Shown: positions 26,683 to 37,400 of the stretch, piece by piece
Position numbering within the stretch: position 1 is the stretch's first letter
Layout of the letters: each line of letters starts with the position of its first letter
Assembly: GCF_958298935.1 (NCBI RefSeq)
Contig: NC_084940.1
Coordinates: forward strand, 1,146,001 to 1,210,000
DNA from: Phragmites australis
Taxonomy: Eukaryota; Streptophyta; Magnoliopsida; Poales; Poaceae
Direction of reading: 5' to 3'
DNA: 64,000 nt
Notes under the pieces: model-generated
What the model was told of the DNA's origin: nothing
The model's database searches: none
What the model saw: the letters and a program-made list of their open reading frames with translations, nothing else
Program-made: the position numbers and the translations under genes

Positions 26683-29600
26683 ATGGCGATGATGATGGAC
26701 ACGGGCGAATCCAAGTCACCGGCGCGCGCGCTGCGGCGGCTGGCCGGCGCCGCGGTCGCCGCCGTGCTGCTCCGCCGCACCTTCAGCGCCTCCAAGTGGT
26801 ACGCGCCGTGCGTGTTTTGTGTGTTTCTTCTTCTTCTTCTTCTTCCCCCCCCCACCCCCCCCCCCTTTTGTGGCGATGGGACGCGACTGAGTAGGGTGTG
26901 GTCTCGACGTTCGTGGCAGCAAGACGGAGGCGCGGATGGCCGCGGCGCGGATGAAGCTGCTGCGGAACCGGCGGGAGGCGCAGGTGCGCCAGATGCGCCG
27001 CGACATCGCTGCGCTCCTCCGCGACCGCCAGGATGATACCGCGCGCATCAGGGTAAGCACTCGTCACCAGCAGTTTCAGTTTGTTCGTTTGTGTGCATCA
27101 ATTACACATCTAGTTCGTCGGAGAAATCGGGGTTGCTGCTGTTTCCATCAGTAAAGATTGAGAGCTTTCTATGAGGTTGAGATGGGGATCTCTCAAATAG
27201 GAAGCCGTGCGTGTGCTCCGTTGTTAATCTTGCGGTGCTGAGGCCTATACAAGAAATGGTGCGCGGCAACGTTGGGCGGCGGTTGGGCCGGAGACGCCGA
27301 GAGGGTGTCGAGCGAGAGGGCAAGGTGTCGACGGGGCTAGAGAGGCCTAGGAGCGGCGCAACGCGCTGGCGAGGAGTCGGTGGAGCCGGAGCACGGGTAT
27401 GCGAGGCGACCGGAGAACCGGAGATGGCGAGGAGCGCGGAGAACGTGGGGCGGGGTCGGGGCGAATCGGCGTTCCCCGACATGACGGCGGCTGTCGTGCT
27501 TTCTTAAGTGGCAGTACCGATGACGGGGGAGGCGGATGTTGGTGGCGCACGGGGGCAAGCGGTGGCGAAGCTCCTGGCTCGCGGGGCGGCTGGGCCTGCG
27601 GCGAGCTGGATCAAGGGGGCAGCGGTTGCGGCACAGTGCTTCGGGAAGCCGGGCACCCCGTGGCCGGGCTCGTCCATGCGCCGCATGCCTTCCGACGCTC
27701 ATTCCACGGGCAGGCACGGTCGCTCCCCTGCCCGTTGCTCCTTCCGTGGCGGGGAGGTGGCGGCGGCCGTGCGCGGGGAAGAAGGTAGGCGGCCGTCGCG
27801 CTGTGGGAAGCCGGTGCGCCAAGGAAGGAAGAGCGGGGGGGGGGGGGGGGCAGAGGAGGCGAAGCGGTGAGTGCAGGGGAAGTGGCGGCGGGAGGTGCGG
27901 CGGGAAGTGGCGGCGGGGGGTGCGCGGGGAGGAGGTCGGCGAGCGAGAAACCAGATTGAGACACCCGACGTCAGCCTCCTCCTGCTCTCTCCGATGGTCG
28001 ATCCAGATTAAACACTTGTGCAATCTGACGGCTCCTAACATGCTACATGACGTGGCACGACGTCAGATTCGAAAAACTTTGATTGGAAGAGATTAATTGC
28101 CCTAAATATGACGTTTCCTCTTTCATTTGGCAATTAAGCCATTTCATATAAGGAAAGTCCCTAAAAAACCATTTCATATAGGGAAAGTCCTTGATTATGA
28201 TTTAATTTCCTTAGCAAAGCCATATTTAGGAAAAAAGAAATCTTGCTTTGACTTCTCACTGAACAGTGGTCACACCCTGATGTTTAGCCCTTAGGTAATT
28301 GTGCAGAAAATCTGGTAGGTTATGAATATTCCATTTTTTTTTACCAAAAAAAGAGTACTCCAATTCCTTCTCTTGACTATAACCTATGCAAAAGTACAAT
28401 GTTCACATGAATTTCCTTTGGATCTATATTATTTGCATCCTATTTCTTGCAAAATTAGGATAGAAATGAAAAAAAGGGTATACCATCAAATATCTTCTTA
28501 TTGATGCATTTGACGATTTTGCAGGTTGAGCATGTAATTAGAGAACAGAACTTTATGGCAGCAAACGAGATCATTGAACTGTTCTGTGAGCTGATTGTCA
28601 CACGCCTTCCCATCATTGCAAAGCAGAAGTTTGTACTTTGCAAACTTTCCTTGTTTTCAAAATTATCAGTTCGCAAGACCAGGGAAAAAGAAGGTCCTAA
28701 TCTTTTGCTACCTCTTTGGCCAACCTTTTCTTCAGGGAATGTCCAGCAGATCTAAAAGAAGGCATCTGCAGTTTGATATTTGCAGCTCCAAGGTGCTCTG
28801 AGCTACCTGAACTCACTCGGATGCGTGACATTTTTGAAAAGAAGTACGGTAAAGATTTCGTTTCCGCTGCTGTTGACCTACGGCCAGATGCTGCAGTTAA
28901 TAATCTTGTAAGCATGGGATTTTTTTTTCAAAATCATTAATCATTCAATTGTCGCTATTGCCTATGTATGTTAGTCTCAATTCTGAACTTGATCCCCTTT
29001 TGAAGCTAATTGAGAAGCTGTCAGTTCAGAAGCCTTCTGGGCAAACTAAGCTGAAAGTTCTCAAGGATATAGCGAAGGAGCATCAGATTGATTGGGATAC
29101 CACTGAGAGTGAGCAGGAGCTTCTAAAACCTCCTGAAGAGTTGATTGTATGTGTTACTGAAATTATCTTATGCATACTTCTATTTTTCATGATTGATGCC
29201 TTGAGCTAATAGGGTTTAACTTCTTTGCAGCAAGGACCAAGTACATTTGTTGAAGCTTCCAACATGCCTGTTAAGATTACTCTGGCACCACACGTTGTGA
29301 CACCAAATCCTGCTGACTTCAGGTTTCAGTTCTCCTAGACATGTAACCATATAAATGATGAAGATTTGTAGTAACATTCGTTCCTAATGCATGTCTTCTT
29401 GCTCTTTTGTGTAGCTCTAGATATTCTGATGATGAATATGATAACGGTGGCACTATGCAATTCAAAGATGCTGCTTCGGCCGCTCGAGCAGCTGCAGAGT
29501 CTGCTGAGAGAGCAGCATTTGCCGCCAAGGCTGCAGCTGATCTTGCCTATAAGAACAATTCATCTGATCAAGTTGAAGGTGGCAAAACTTCGGCTCATGA

Positions 29601-30090
29601 ATTCACTCACCCCTGCAAGAGACAGTCAATGAGCAACTCAAGTAGATCATCCAGGAAAGAAGATGTGGATGCTTTTGATGAACTAAAGCTCGATGGAGGG
29701 AAAGCATCCAGCACAGGAAGCTTCAGTGGATCGAACCACATAGAAGATAAAGACACATATCTTGTGGATTTGGATGCTAAGAAGACACGCAAAAGGAACA
29801 GCCGTGCTGCTCGGAAGGTACACTCAGAGATAAAATTTGATGATTCTGAGGGACTGTGTTCAGAGACAGAGGATGAAAATGATGTGGAGATACAGTCCGT
29901 AGAAAGGCCACCCCTTCCTACAAGAGAGCCTTTTCCGGGAAACCGTCACCCTGAAGAGGAAGAGCCGGATCACGATTTCCCTGATTTGCCAAAGGCGAAC
30001 CTTCATGCTCGTGTTCATCCAAATATGCCTCTTGACTATGAAACTCTTACTGCACGCTTCGAGGCACTCAAGTCCGGCAAGCTTCCATAG
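26683..30090 (+). CDS. IST1-like protein, ESCRT-III-associated regulator of Vps4 (seven exons, 477 aa)
   Basis: Exons that splice in frame at GT-AG sites: 26683-26798, 26920-27052, 28525-28628, 28736-28907, 29006-29146, 29231-29322 and 29415-30090. The N-terminal half is the IST1 (regulator of Vps4 activity in the MVB pathway) domain, roughly residues 25-220. It includes SKCKTEARMAAARMKLLRNR, QVRQMRRDIAALL, ARIRVEHVIREQNFMAANEI and ECPADLKEGICSLIFAAPRC. Then come an Ala-rich helix (about 270-300) and an acidic disordered tail. The C-terminus ETLTARFEALK (about 462-472) fits a MIM1-type MIT-binding motif (LxxRxxxLK). In the family this protein binds ESCRT-III, LIP5 and the ATPase SKD1/Vps4 on endosomes during multivesicular-body sorting. 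Intron 1 holds a TTC/C-rich tract. Intron 2 (1.47 kb) carries a GC-rich insert. A partial copy lies at 35-36 kb. Confidence 0.92.
27190..27960. other. GC-rich insert within intron 2 of the IST1-like gene
   Basis: The block contrasts sharply with the AT-rich intron around it and has open frames in several phases, so none is convincing. It contains G-only runs (about 27836-27851). Its origin is unknown; it could be a captured gene fragment or old transposon sequence. Correct splicing of the host gene does not need it. Confidence 0.4.
28099..28232. repeat. Imperfect inverted repeat with internal tandem repeat in intron 2
   Basis: CCTAAATATG near 28100 is mirrored by CATATTTAGG near 28222, giving a MITE-like pair of ends. 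Between them, CCATTTCATATA(A/G)GGAAAGTCC occurs twice (about 28139 and 28170). Confidence 0.45.
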
Positions 30091-31904
30091 TGCAACATAA
30101 AGAGCAGGCGTACTGTGTTATATTCTTGTTACTTCTGTACAACATTATATCACATATTAAGAGGCTGTAGACGTACTTCTCTAGTGCATTTGATTTACCG
30201 AGTTGAAGGATTTATTGATTCAAACTGCCACCGGATATGCATTGTTCAGGTATATAGAGAATTTGGAATGGCAATTCTAATTTTTTTTGGTTGCAATATT
30301 CTTATGGCTGGAAGTCATTCCTTCAGTGCCTGTAAATTTCATTATGTTTGACGAAACACTTCATGTATGTTCTGGTGCTTCGTAAAACATTGCCATGATA
30401 TTATACAAAACTACATCAATGGGCCGTGATTTAAATATAAGTGCAACTTCTACTTACATTTTAGGGATCGTGATTTCCATCTAGTAGGAACAATAATGTA
30501 ATAACAGACAATAGTGGCACTAAAACAATTTCACTAAACTATAGAACAAATGAAACCGCTCAGCAATAGTAGCGACCTACTATAATGGTTAGAGCAAGGG
30601 CAATGTATCTTGCTCAGGTCGGTAAGAAGAGTGGGACCCATAATCAGCAGTATTAGTTGTGACCGATGTTCACAATGCGGTGAGAAATAAAGTGGGCCTG
30701 TCTGGAGTAAAAAATCGCCCATCCCCAACCTCCTGCAACTCGATCCCGTGAGAAGCTTCCTCGATCCCCAATTCCTCCCTCGATTCCACCTCGCTCTCAC
30801 CGCTGCAGGTTTAAATTCGCCAATCTCCTCCCCCTTCTACTTGTCAATCTCGCTCGCCGTCCCCGTCCATGTCCCCGTCCCCCCATTGCTGCTCTCTTCG
30901 AGGTGTGCTTTCCTGTCCTCCTTGTCGGATCTTAGTCCCTCTCTCAAATTGGGTCTCAACCAGGCTGGCCATCGTGTTTGGGTGCTGAGCATGTGCAAGC
31001 CAACGAGCACCGTTGGACTGGACAGTTGTCGCATTGGTGACCCTCGCCGTGTGCACCCCTATCGCCTGGTGAATCGTGCTCGCTGGTCCCGTCCCCATCT
31101 CGCGGCCATGTACTCTGGATGGGGGCTTCTCAGGCCTATCGAAGCAGAGAGAAGATGAGCAAGAGGGCCAAGCGATTCAAGCAGCTGCTGCAGGTGTCGG
31201 TACAAATCGGCAGGATTGGACCATCGATAAGCTTAGCTAGCCTCTTGGTCGTGCATGTTGTCTGCCGGCTGGTTGACTCATGATTTTTTTTTTTGGTGTG
31301 CGAGTACTCATGCTGTGAGATAGTGGTACATCTGTGCATCGTCATGTGATTGTTGTGGTTGTATAATAAGGTGATAGTCTACAATATTATTTTAGTATTT
31401 CTATTGTCTTTTGTCCTTTTGCCAATTGTTCATTCGTGTGTGTAGTATTTAGGGTTTATTTATTGTTAACATCAAAATCTCATGTACTAGGTATTATTAA
31501 ACTTGCTTTAAAACCTAAAGAAGGTATATATCTATTGAAAAGGACTTATGCTTCAGTGCTTAAGGGATGAATGGTGTACTAAGTATATACTTCTACTGAA
31601 ATGACTAAGTAGTAAATCTCAGTTACAAATACAAGTACTGAAGTAAACATGTAAACTCTAAATTTAATGATTAACTAATAGACTCCAATTTTGTTGTTGC
31701 TGACAACCAAAATTTGCTATATGTGCTCTATCAAATCTTCCTTGAGACGTCGATGGGTTGCTCGATCACGAATTTCCATATTTTTTTCTCAAGGACCTAT
31801 GTAAATTCATAGATTGGGCCCTTGTCAAGTCCTGCTATTTGAGTGGAAAATTGCCTTTATTCATATGTTTGTCATCGGGTATCCCATAGGAGTCTCTCTC
31901 GTCC

Positions 31905-32890
31905 TCAACTATCATATTGTGCAAAATAGCACATGCACACATAATATCTGCAAGTTCTTCCCTTTCACAAAAAACTTGCAGATATGACGTATGATGGCCC
32001 AACATTTCTGTAAAACCCCAAAAGCCCGTTCAACATCTTTTCTTGCTGATTCTTGACGCTTTGCATACAATTTAGCCTTATCACTTTGAGATTTGGTGAT
32101 TGTTTTGGCAAATGCTGCCCACTCTAGGTAAATACCATCAGCTAGATAGTATCCCATGTTATATTTTGTTCCATTAACCATAAACTGAACAACATATGCT
32201 CTTCCTTGTAGCACTTCGGTGAACAATGGTGACTAGCCTAACACATTGATGTCATTGTTTGAACCAGCAACATCAAAAAATGCATGCCAAATCCATATGT
32301 CACAGAGGCAACTGCTTCAAGCATGATAGTGGATACTCCATAATCGCCACATGTGAATTGACCCTTCTATGCAACCTGACAATGTTGCCGCTCCCAATGC
32401 ATGTAGTAAATACTACCCAACATGCCAGGAAATCCATATGCCTCTCCTAATTGAAGTAAACATTGAATGTCCTCTTCAGTGGGTCTGCAAAGATACTACT
32501 GACCAAATATATGTCTCACACCTTAAACAAAATTGATCATGCACTCCATTGTTGTTCTTTTTTAACCCCAAAAGATTCATCCATTAGATCAGCTGGTGAA
32601 CCATATGTCAATATTCGGATGGCAGTTGTGCATTTCTGTAGCGGTGATAGCCCCACCTTGCCAAATGCATCTCATCTAAGACGAAAATATGGAGACCAAA
32701 CACCAAGAGCTTCAACAATGCGCAAAAGTAGATGCCTTCTCATGTGAAATCTCCTACGAAACTGATCATTGGTGTACAGAGGATTATCTAAAAAATATTT
32801 AGCAAACAATCTATTGTGGTCACCATCGTGATCTCTATTGATGCAACTCCGTTTGTAGCCCCCACGTTGATTAGAGGCACCGGCTAGTTG
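31905..32890 (-). pseudogene. PIF/Harbinger transposase (DDE type), broken
   Basis: The best-preserved part (31912-32226) reads VNGTKYNMGYYLADGIYLEW, AAFAKTITKSQSDKAKLYAK and QESARKDVERAFGVLQKCWA. These are signature stretches of the plant Harbinger transposase C-terminal half (Plant_transposon/DDE_Tnp_4 family). Farther upstream on the same strand, GDHNRLFAKYFLDNPLYTND, RFHMRRHLLLRIVEALG and SPLQKCTTAIRILTYG can be read, but with stop codons and frame changes. It therefore cannot make a transposase. In the family it cuts and pastes the element with help from the Myb-like partner. Confidence 0.85.
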
Positions 32891-33060
32891 TGCTTGTAGT
32901 TGCGCTTTAATCTGAGCTTCAATTTAATTACTTACTACTCATTTAATCCTCAACAATTACTCTAATATAAGTAATATAAATATTGCACGATACATTAGTT
33001 GTTGCTCATTTAGTACTCAATAATTTCTTTAGCTAACTAGTCTAGGGATTAACAGAGTTG

Positions 33061-33453
33061 TTAATCCCTAGAATTTGAAGTATCTTTGTTCAATTTTGCT
33101 TCACTAAAATTTGAAGTGTCTTTGTTCAATAGTTTTAAGTATGTCTGATAGTTTTTCATCCAATAGTATCCTGACTTCTTGTCGATGCCATCTATGGGAT
33201 TAACAAAGTTGTTCAACCAAGAACTAAGTAGTAGTAGGTTTTCCTCTTTAGTCCAGTTGATGTGTGTCCCTCTCCTTCCTCCCTCTTCATTGTTCTCACT
33301 TGAATCTTCGATGTTAACCGACTGTTTCTCTTGCTGTCTTACAGGGCATGGAGAGGTTGATTCTGATCCATGGGAAGAAGTGTTGGTTGCAGCTCCAAAC
33401 TCTTGTTTTGGTGAGTGCACCAAACTTTCTTGAGGTTCGAAACTTTGAAACAT
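33061..33453 (-). pseudogene. Myb/SANT-like ORF1 protein of the Harbinger element (partial)
   Basis: An open stretch of about 130 codons includes INWTKEENLLLLSSWLNNFV, NPIDGIDKKSGYYWMKN and a Ser/Glu-rich leader. The WT-EE-LL-SSWLN pattern is the trihelix/Myb-like DNA-binding domain of ORF1 in plant PIF/Harbinger elements, which binds element ends and imports the transposase. It lies just upstream of the transposase relic on the same strand. The usual C-terminal part is missing or out of frame. Confidence 0.7.
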
Positions 33454-33980
33454 GATTGGAGTAGATTTTAACCAATTCCTTTGCTGCTGAACACCATGAA
33501 AGCTTAGAGGAGAATGACTATATGGATGATAGTTGCCATAAGGATCAAAAAGGTGGAAGTTCTGAAATTAGGTGCTGAGTATTGGGAGAACTGAGATTAG
33601 GGGAAAAGTTGTGGGGAATTGAGTAGTAGGAGAGTTTTGGCTAGCATTGACAGGATGTTGGTTTAGGGAAACTTGGTTCAGCAAGGTCATGAAATCTCTG
33701 TTGGAGGGATCATTTCATGTAGTAGTGTTTGATGAAATATAGAGCTACTTTTTAATTTTTGATGTGCCTCTGTTTTGTAGAAAGAAGTTGAGCACTTCGT
33801 ACTAGAAGGCAACAACCAAACACATTGCTTTCTTTATTCTTTGTAAACAGTACTAAGTCAGAGATAATATATTTTATTTGTATATGGCCGGCAATAGCCA
33901 TAAGACCGTATTTTTGTTACGACCTCCTCTCACAGTGCTTCTTACCCGGTAGTAAGCAAGCATTTATTGCTTACTACCTA

Positions 33981-34942
33981 ATTTTTTAGATTGTGGTTGT
34001 GAATAATAAAAAAGGCCACTAGGCTTCATTTTGTACTATTTTAATCTTTTGTCAAATTACTTGGTGTGCTAATGGTAGATTTGATATTAGGTGAACCAAA
34101 ACTATTTGTACACGAAGAAGTGAAAATTGATATTTCGTGTACTCATTCCCAAATCAAATCAAACTTTTTAGAAAAGTTTCAATTAATTAGCAGAAGAATT
34201 GGTCAACTTTAAAAATCGGTCAACTTTAAAAATCTACACCCGCTAAGATGAATTGGATAAATAGTTACAGATTGCATTGGATAAATAGACATAAATAAAG
34301 TGGGATTTATTCTCCATGACCCCTAGGGCCTAGGGTGAGTTGAATTCACAACACAAACCCTGCCTCGAACGGAAACACAAAAGCGAGCGGCGGCGGCGGC
34401 GGCCGAACAATTCGGAGATGGCAATGCATGTTTTCGAGTGTAGATAAGCAGTAAACCAGGTAATACTGTGGTGTCCCAGTTAAACTGTTACTATAAATTT
34501 ATGATGCCAACAAAGGTTGGATTTATTCTTGATCCCTGAATAGTTATAATTGATTCCATCCATCTTTCTGATGCCAGAATCTCAAAGATGTCAACCTATA
34601 ACTTGTTCTTGCTGCGTAATATGTCTTTCACGCCTGTACTACCTCCCTTTTCCTTTCTTGTATCATCTGTGCCACCTTAGTGAGTGGCTATAGGACTGGC
34701 TCAATGATAATTATACTACAAAGCTTCGTTGTCTGGATAGTATAATTTGAACAAATCCTGACATGCATGTAACCATAATGTCTCTGTTAAATCTTAGAGC
34801 TACTCCAGGATGTACTTGCTTGCAACTTGCAATATGAATTATTTACTCATTTTACCTATATTATTACCATGAAAACTTCCGCAGCAACGCTCGCTGGGTC
34901 TCCATCCAGTTTTTTCTACAAAGCGGTTACTGCAGAACTTTC
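33981..34942. other. Unassigned stretch between the Harbinger relic and the IST1 fragment repeats
   Basis: AT-rich apart from a short GGC-repeat patch near 34388-34402. No gene or RNA is recognised. Confidence 0.4.
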
Positions 34943-35440
34943 TAAGCAAGTCCACACATTGGACCTATTCAAGTTTCAAGGTTTGACAACAAAGTGGTGG
35001 GGATGCTACTAAAGTGGAGTCTATTAGGGTTCAGCTACAGGTTGCCTATGCTGTATGTTTCATATTCAAGTACAAATTAAGTTCAGAACGTTCTTTCAAA
35101 AAAAAAAAAAAGTTCAGAACAAGCTAGTTGATTTTTCAGATGAAGTTCAGAACAAATTTGTTGATATTTCAGTTGGTTAATGCTCAGATGTGATGGCAAT
35201 CAGAAATAAAATTTGATGATTCTGAGGGACTGTGTTCAGAGACACAGGATGAAAATGATGTGGATATATAGTCCTACAAGAGAGCCTTATTCAGGAAACC
35301 GTCGCTTGATGAGGAAGAACCGAATCATGGTTTGCCTGATTTGCCAAAGGCGAGCCTTCATTCTCGTGTTCATCCAGATATTCCTTGATTATGAAACGCT
35401 TACGGAACGCTTCGAGGCACTCAAGTCTGCCAAAGCTTTC
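34943..35440 (+). repeat. Unit 1 of a 498-bp direct tandem duplication containing an IST1-like exon fragment
   Basis: The unit starts TAAGCAAGTCCACACATTGG and repeats at 35441 with about 98% identity by eye. Its right half is a copy of the last exon of the IST1-like gene; its left half is not from that gene's exons. A poly-A stretch flanked by AGTTCAGAAC words (about 35080-35125) occurs in both units. Confidence 0.85.
35201..35440 (+). pseudogene. IST1-like last-exon fragment, copy 1
   Basis: It aligns with 29825-30085 of the IST1-like gene: AAATTTGATGATTCTGAGGG, GGACTGTGTTCAGAGACA, TTGCCAAAGGCGA and the codons for DYETLTERFEALKSAKA. Compared with the parent it lacks 20 bp (29899-29918 region, GTAGAAAGG...CCTTCC) and 2 bp near the CCTCTTGAC codons, and it has an in-frame TAG after the GATAT codons. 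It cannot make an IST1 product. The MIM1-like coding segment is nevertheless well preserved. Confidence 0.88.
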
Positions 35441-36130
35441 TAAGCAAGTCCACACATTGGACCTATTCAAGTTTCAAGGTTTGAAAACAAAGTGGTGGGG
35501 ATGCTACTAAAGTGGAGTCTATTAGGGTTCAGCTACAGGTTGCCTATGCTGTATGTTTGCATATTCAAGTACAAATTAAGTTCAGAACGTTCTTTAAAAA
35601 AAAAAAAAAGGTTCAGAACAAGCTAGTTGATTTTTCAGATGAAGTTCAGAACAAATTTGTTGATATTTCAGTTGGTTAATGCTCAGATGTGATGGTAATC
35701 AGAAATAAAATTTGATGATTCTGAGGGACTGTGTTCAGAGACACAGGATGAAAATGATGTGGATATACAGTCCTACAAGAGAGCCTTATTCAGGAAACCG
35801 TCGCTTGATGAGGAAGAACCGAATCATGGTTTGCCTGATTTGCCAAAGGCGAATCTTCATTCTCGTGTTCATCCAGATATTCCTTGATTATGAAACGCTT
35901 ACGGAACGCTTCGAGGCACTCAAGTCTGCCAAAGCTTCCGTAGTGCAGCATAAAGATCAGGGGCACTATGTTACATTCTTTCCACTTCTGTACAACAATG
36001 TATCACATATTAAGTAGGTTGTAATGCTTCTCTAGTGTATCTTCTTTCGCCGAGCCGAAGAATTTGTCGATTCAAACTGCTGCTATTTGTATTGTTCAGG
36101 TATATAGATTATTTGAAAAGACAATTCGAA
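35441..36130 (+). pseudogene. IST1-like last-exon plus 3' UTR fragment, copy 2
   Basis: This second unit carries the same exon fragment (from 35700) with the same 20-bp and 2-bp deletions. It continues past the stop codon into sequence matching the parent's 3' UTR (for example TTCTGTACAACAATGTATCA and TTGTTCAGGTATATAGA) as far as about 36130. The order suggests that the 3' end of the gene was first copied about 6 kb downstream, and that part of the copy was then duplicated in tandem. Confidence 0.88.
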
Positions 36131-36762
36131 CTGTTTCTGCAGTCTGTGCTCAGGCTGGTAGTCACCTCATGTCAGAATCTTGCACCTCGCAAAAAACATC
36201 CCTGTACTGCAATAGCATATGATTTTTGATCTGTTTCTCAGAGCTATCAGACAATGAGGATTCAGCTTACTCCCAAAGTACTACTACTAAATACAGACCA
36301 GGAGACATGGGCTGAAAAATGAAGCAAGTACATGACATGTTGACGACTTGCAATTTGGCTGGCCGTATAGTCCCTGCAGATTTAAAGTTTCATCTTTGGT
36401 TATAACACCAGAGACTGGTCTTGCTCCACATCTCAATTCTCAATCCCCTTGTTCGTTTGAGATTTCGCTGGGAATTCAGTGTGGATGGGCGGAGGCACGA
36501 TGCATGTTTTGGTTCTGCTGGAGCAGGGAATGGCAGTTGTCCATGGCTTTTACGTCGTGCCACGTGCAGTAACCTTTCAGATTTGAAGCCAGACAATTGT
36601 CCAGAAGGAACTTTGTTGCCTCGTAATCTAAGTCCTAAAAATATGATAAATCGTTTGTCTCTGGATCTCAGCAGAAAAACATATGTACAAAGAACAAGAA
36701 CAGACTGTTCTGAACAACACTTATCTTTGTTCTGGGATTCTACCTACACCGAAACTATAGGT
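36131..36762. other. Downstream flank of SAUR gene 1, part of a segmental duplication
   Basis: From about 36370 the sequence matches 45715-46160 in order and orientation, for example AGTTTCATCTTTGGTTA, GGAATGGCAGTTGT and ATTTACAAAG-type words. It is the shared 3' flank of the two minus-strand SAUR genes. No separate gene is seen. Confidence 0.6.
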
Positions 36763-37224
36763 TCACTGGAGCAGTGGAGCTGCAGTGAAAACAGCGACCT
36801 GCTGGCAAGCTCCTACAAATGGCGCCACACGGCTTGCGTAGTGGCATGGCATCGCCATGGTGCCCAGGAACGCCTTCTCCACCTCGGCAGAGGCGCTTCT
36901 CCGGAGCAAACGCATGGCGTACTCCATGACCGCGGCGTCGCAGGGCAGCGTGATCCTGCCATCGCCGCCCGCGAAGCCGAACTCCTCCTGCGACATCCGC
37001 AGGAGCGCCGCGAAGACCGCCGTGCCGAGGTACGCCAGTGGCACCTCGAACCGCGCCCCGTCTGCCGTGTACACCGCGCAGTGGCCCTTGCCCGCCACGG
37101 AGGCGCGGCACTCGCCGGCGGCTCCCTTCGCCGCCGCCGCCACCCAGGTGAGCCTTTTCCTCCCGAGCGCCGCTGTCCTCTGCCACTTCTTGGCCAGCTG
37201 AGCGATCCTCTTGGCGCTGATCAT
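36763..37224 (-). CDS. SAUR-type auxin-responsive protein (SAUR gene 1, 153 aa)
   Basis: Single-exon SAUR. The basic, helix-prone N-terminus MISAKRIAQLAKKWQR is followed by the SAUR domain (about 45-107): GKGHCAVYTADGARFEVPLA, YLGTAVFAALLRMSQEEFGF and GRITLPCDAAVMEYAMRLL. SAUR proteins are small, short-lived growth regulators; several inhibit PP2C.D phosphatases and so activate plasma-membrane proton pumps. It is closest to the gene at 46168-46602. Two oddities stand out. An Ala-rich insert (about residues 28-36) follows the N-terminus. The C-terminus reads VAVFTAAPLLQ instead of the usual (V)AVCSS, which a 4-bp insertion in the last codons explains. It is transcribed away from the gene at 40993, and TATA and CATGGCC-type promoter elements lie upstream at 37344-37391. 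Confidence 0.93.
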   Translation of the reverse strand: MISAKRIAQLAKKWQRTAALGRKRLTWVAAAAKGAAGECRASVAGKGHCAVYTADGARFEVPLAYLGTAVFAALLRMSQEEFGFAGGDGRITLPCDAAVMEYAMRLLRRSASAEVEKAFLGTMAMPCHYASRVAPFVGACQQVAVFTAAPLLQ

Positions 37225-37343
37225 GGTTAGTTGCTCACTTGTTCCTTGCTTCCTTCTGAGGGGAAACTGGAGAGCTGTGACTCGAGTTTGCAGTGCTTTG
37301 TTCGTGAAGCTGCAGGTGATTGTTCGGAGATCACTTGACCGTG

Positions 37344-37400
37344 AATATATAGCTGAAGGGGAAGTGATCGGCGAGGGACAAGGTCATGAGAATACGGGGG
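37344..37400 (-). promoter_or_regulatory. Proximal promoter of SAUR gene 1
   Basis: On the minus strand, CTATATATTC (37343-37352) is the TATA box, about 120 bp before the ATG. Upstream of it, CTCATGACCTTGTCCCTCGC is a variant of the block found before every SAUR gene here. Confidence 0.7.

Larger units (their letters stand above)
30592..33980 (-). mobile_element. Decayed PIF/Harbinger DNA transposon with both ORF remnants
   Basis: The left end begins GAGCAAGGGCAATG directly after TTA (30589-30591), which fits the Harbinger end style and its 3-bp TTA target site. Near 33940-33975 the reverse complement (CTTGCTTACTACC then GGGTAAGAAGC) resembles the left end (CTTGCTCAGGTC then GGTAAGAAG), so the right terminus lies there. 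The exact base and its target duplication are blurred by divergence. Inside, on the minus strand, are a Myb-like ORF1 relic and a transposase ORF2 relic in the order typical for the family. Confidence 0.7.

Noticed and set aside
27337..28041. 234-codon minus-strand frame in intron 2 of the IST1-like gene
   Set aside because: Proline/arginine-rich, frames open in several phases, no recognised domain. Kept only as a composition anomaly.
36421..37230. 269-codon plus-strand frame across SAUR gene 1
   Set aside because: Antisense shadow of the SAUR coding sequence; the product is low-complexity His/Arg-rich and matches no family, while the minus strand is a clear SAUR.
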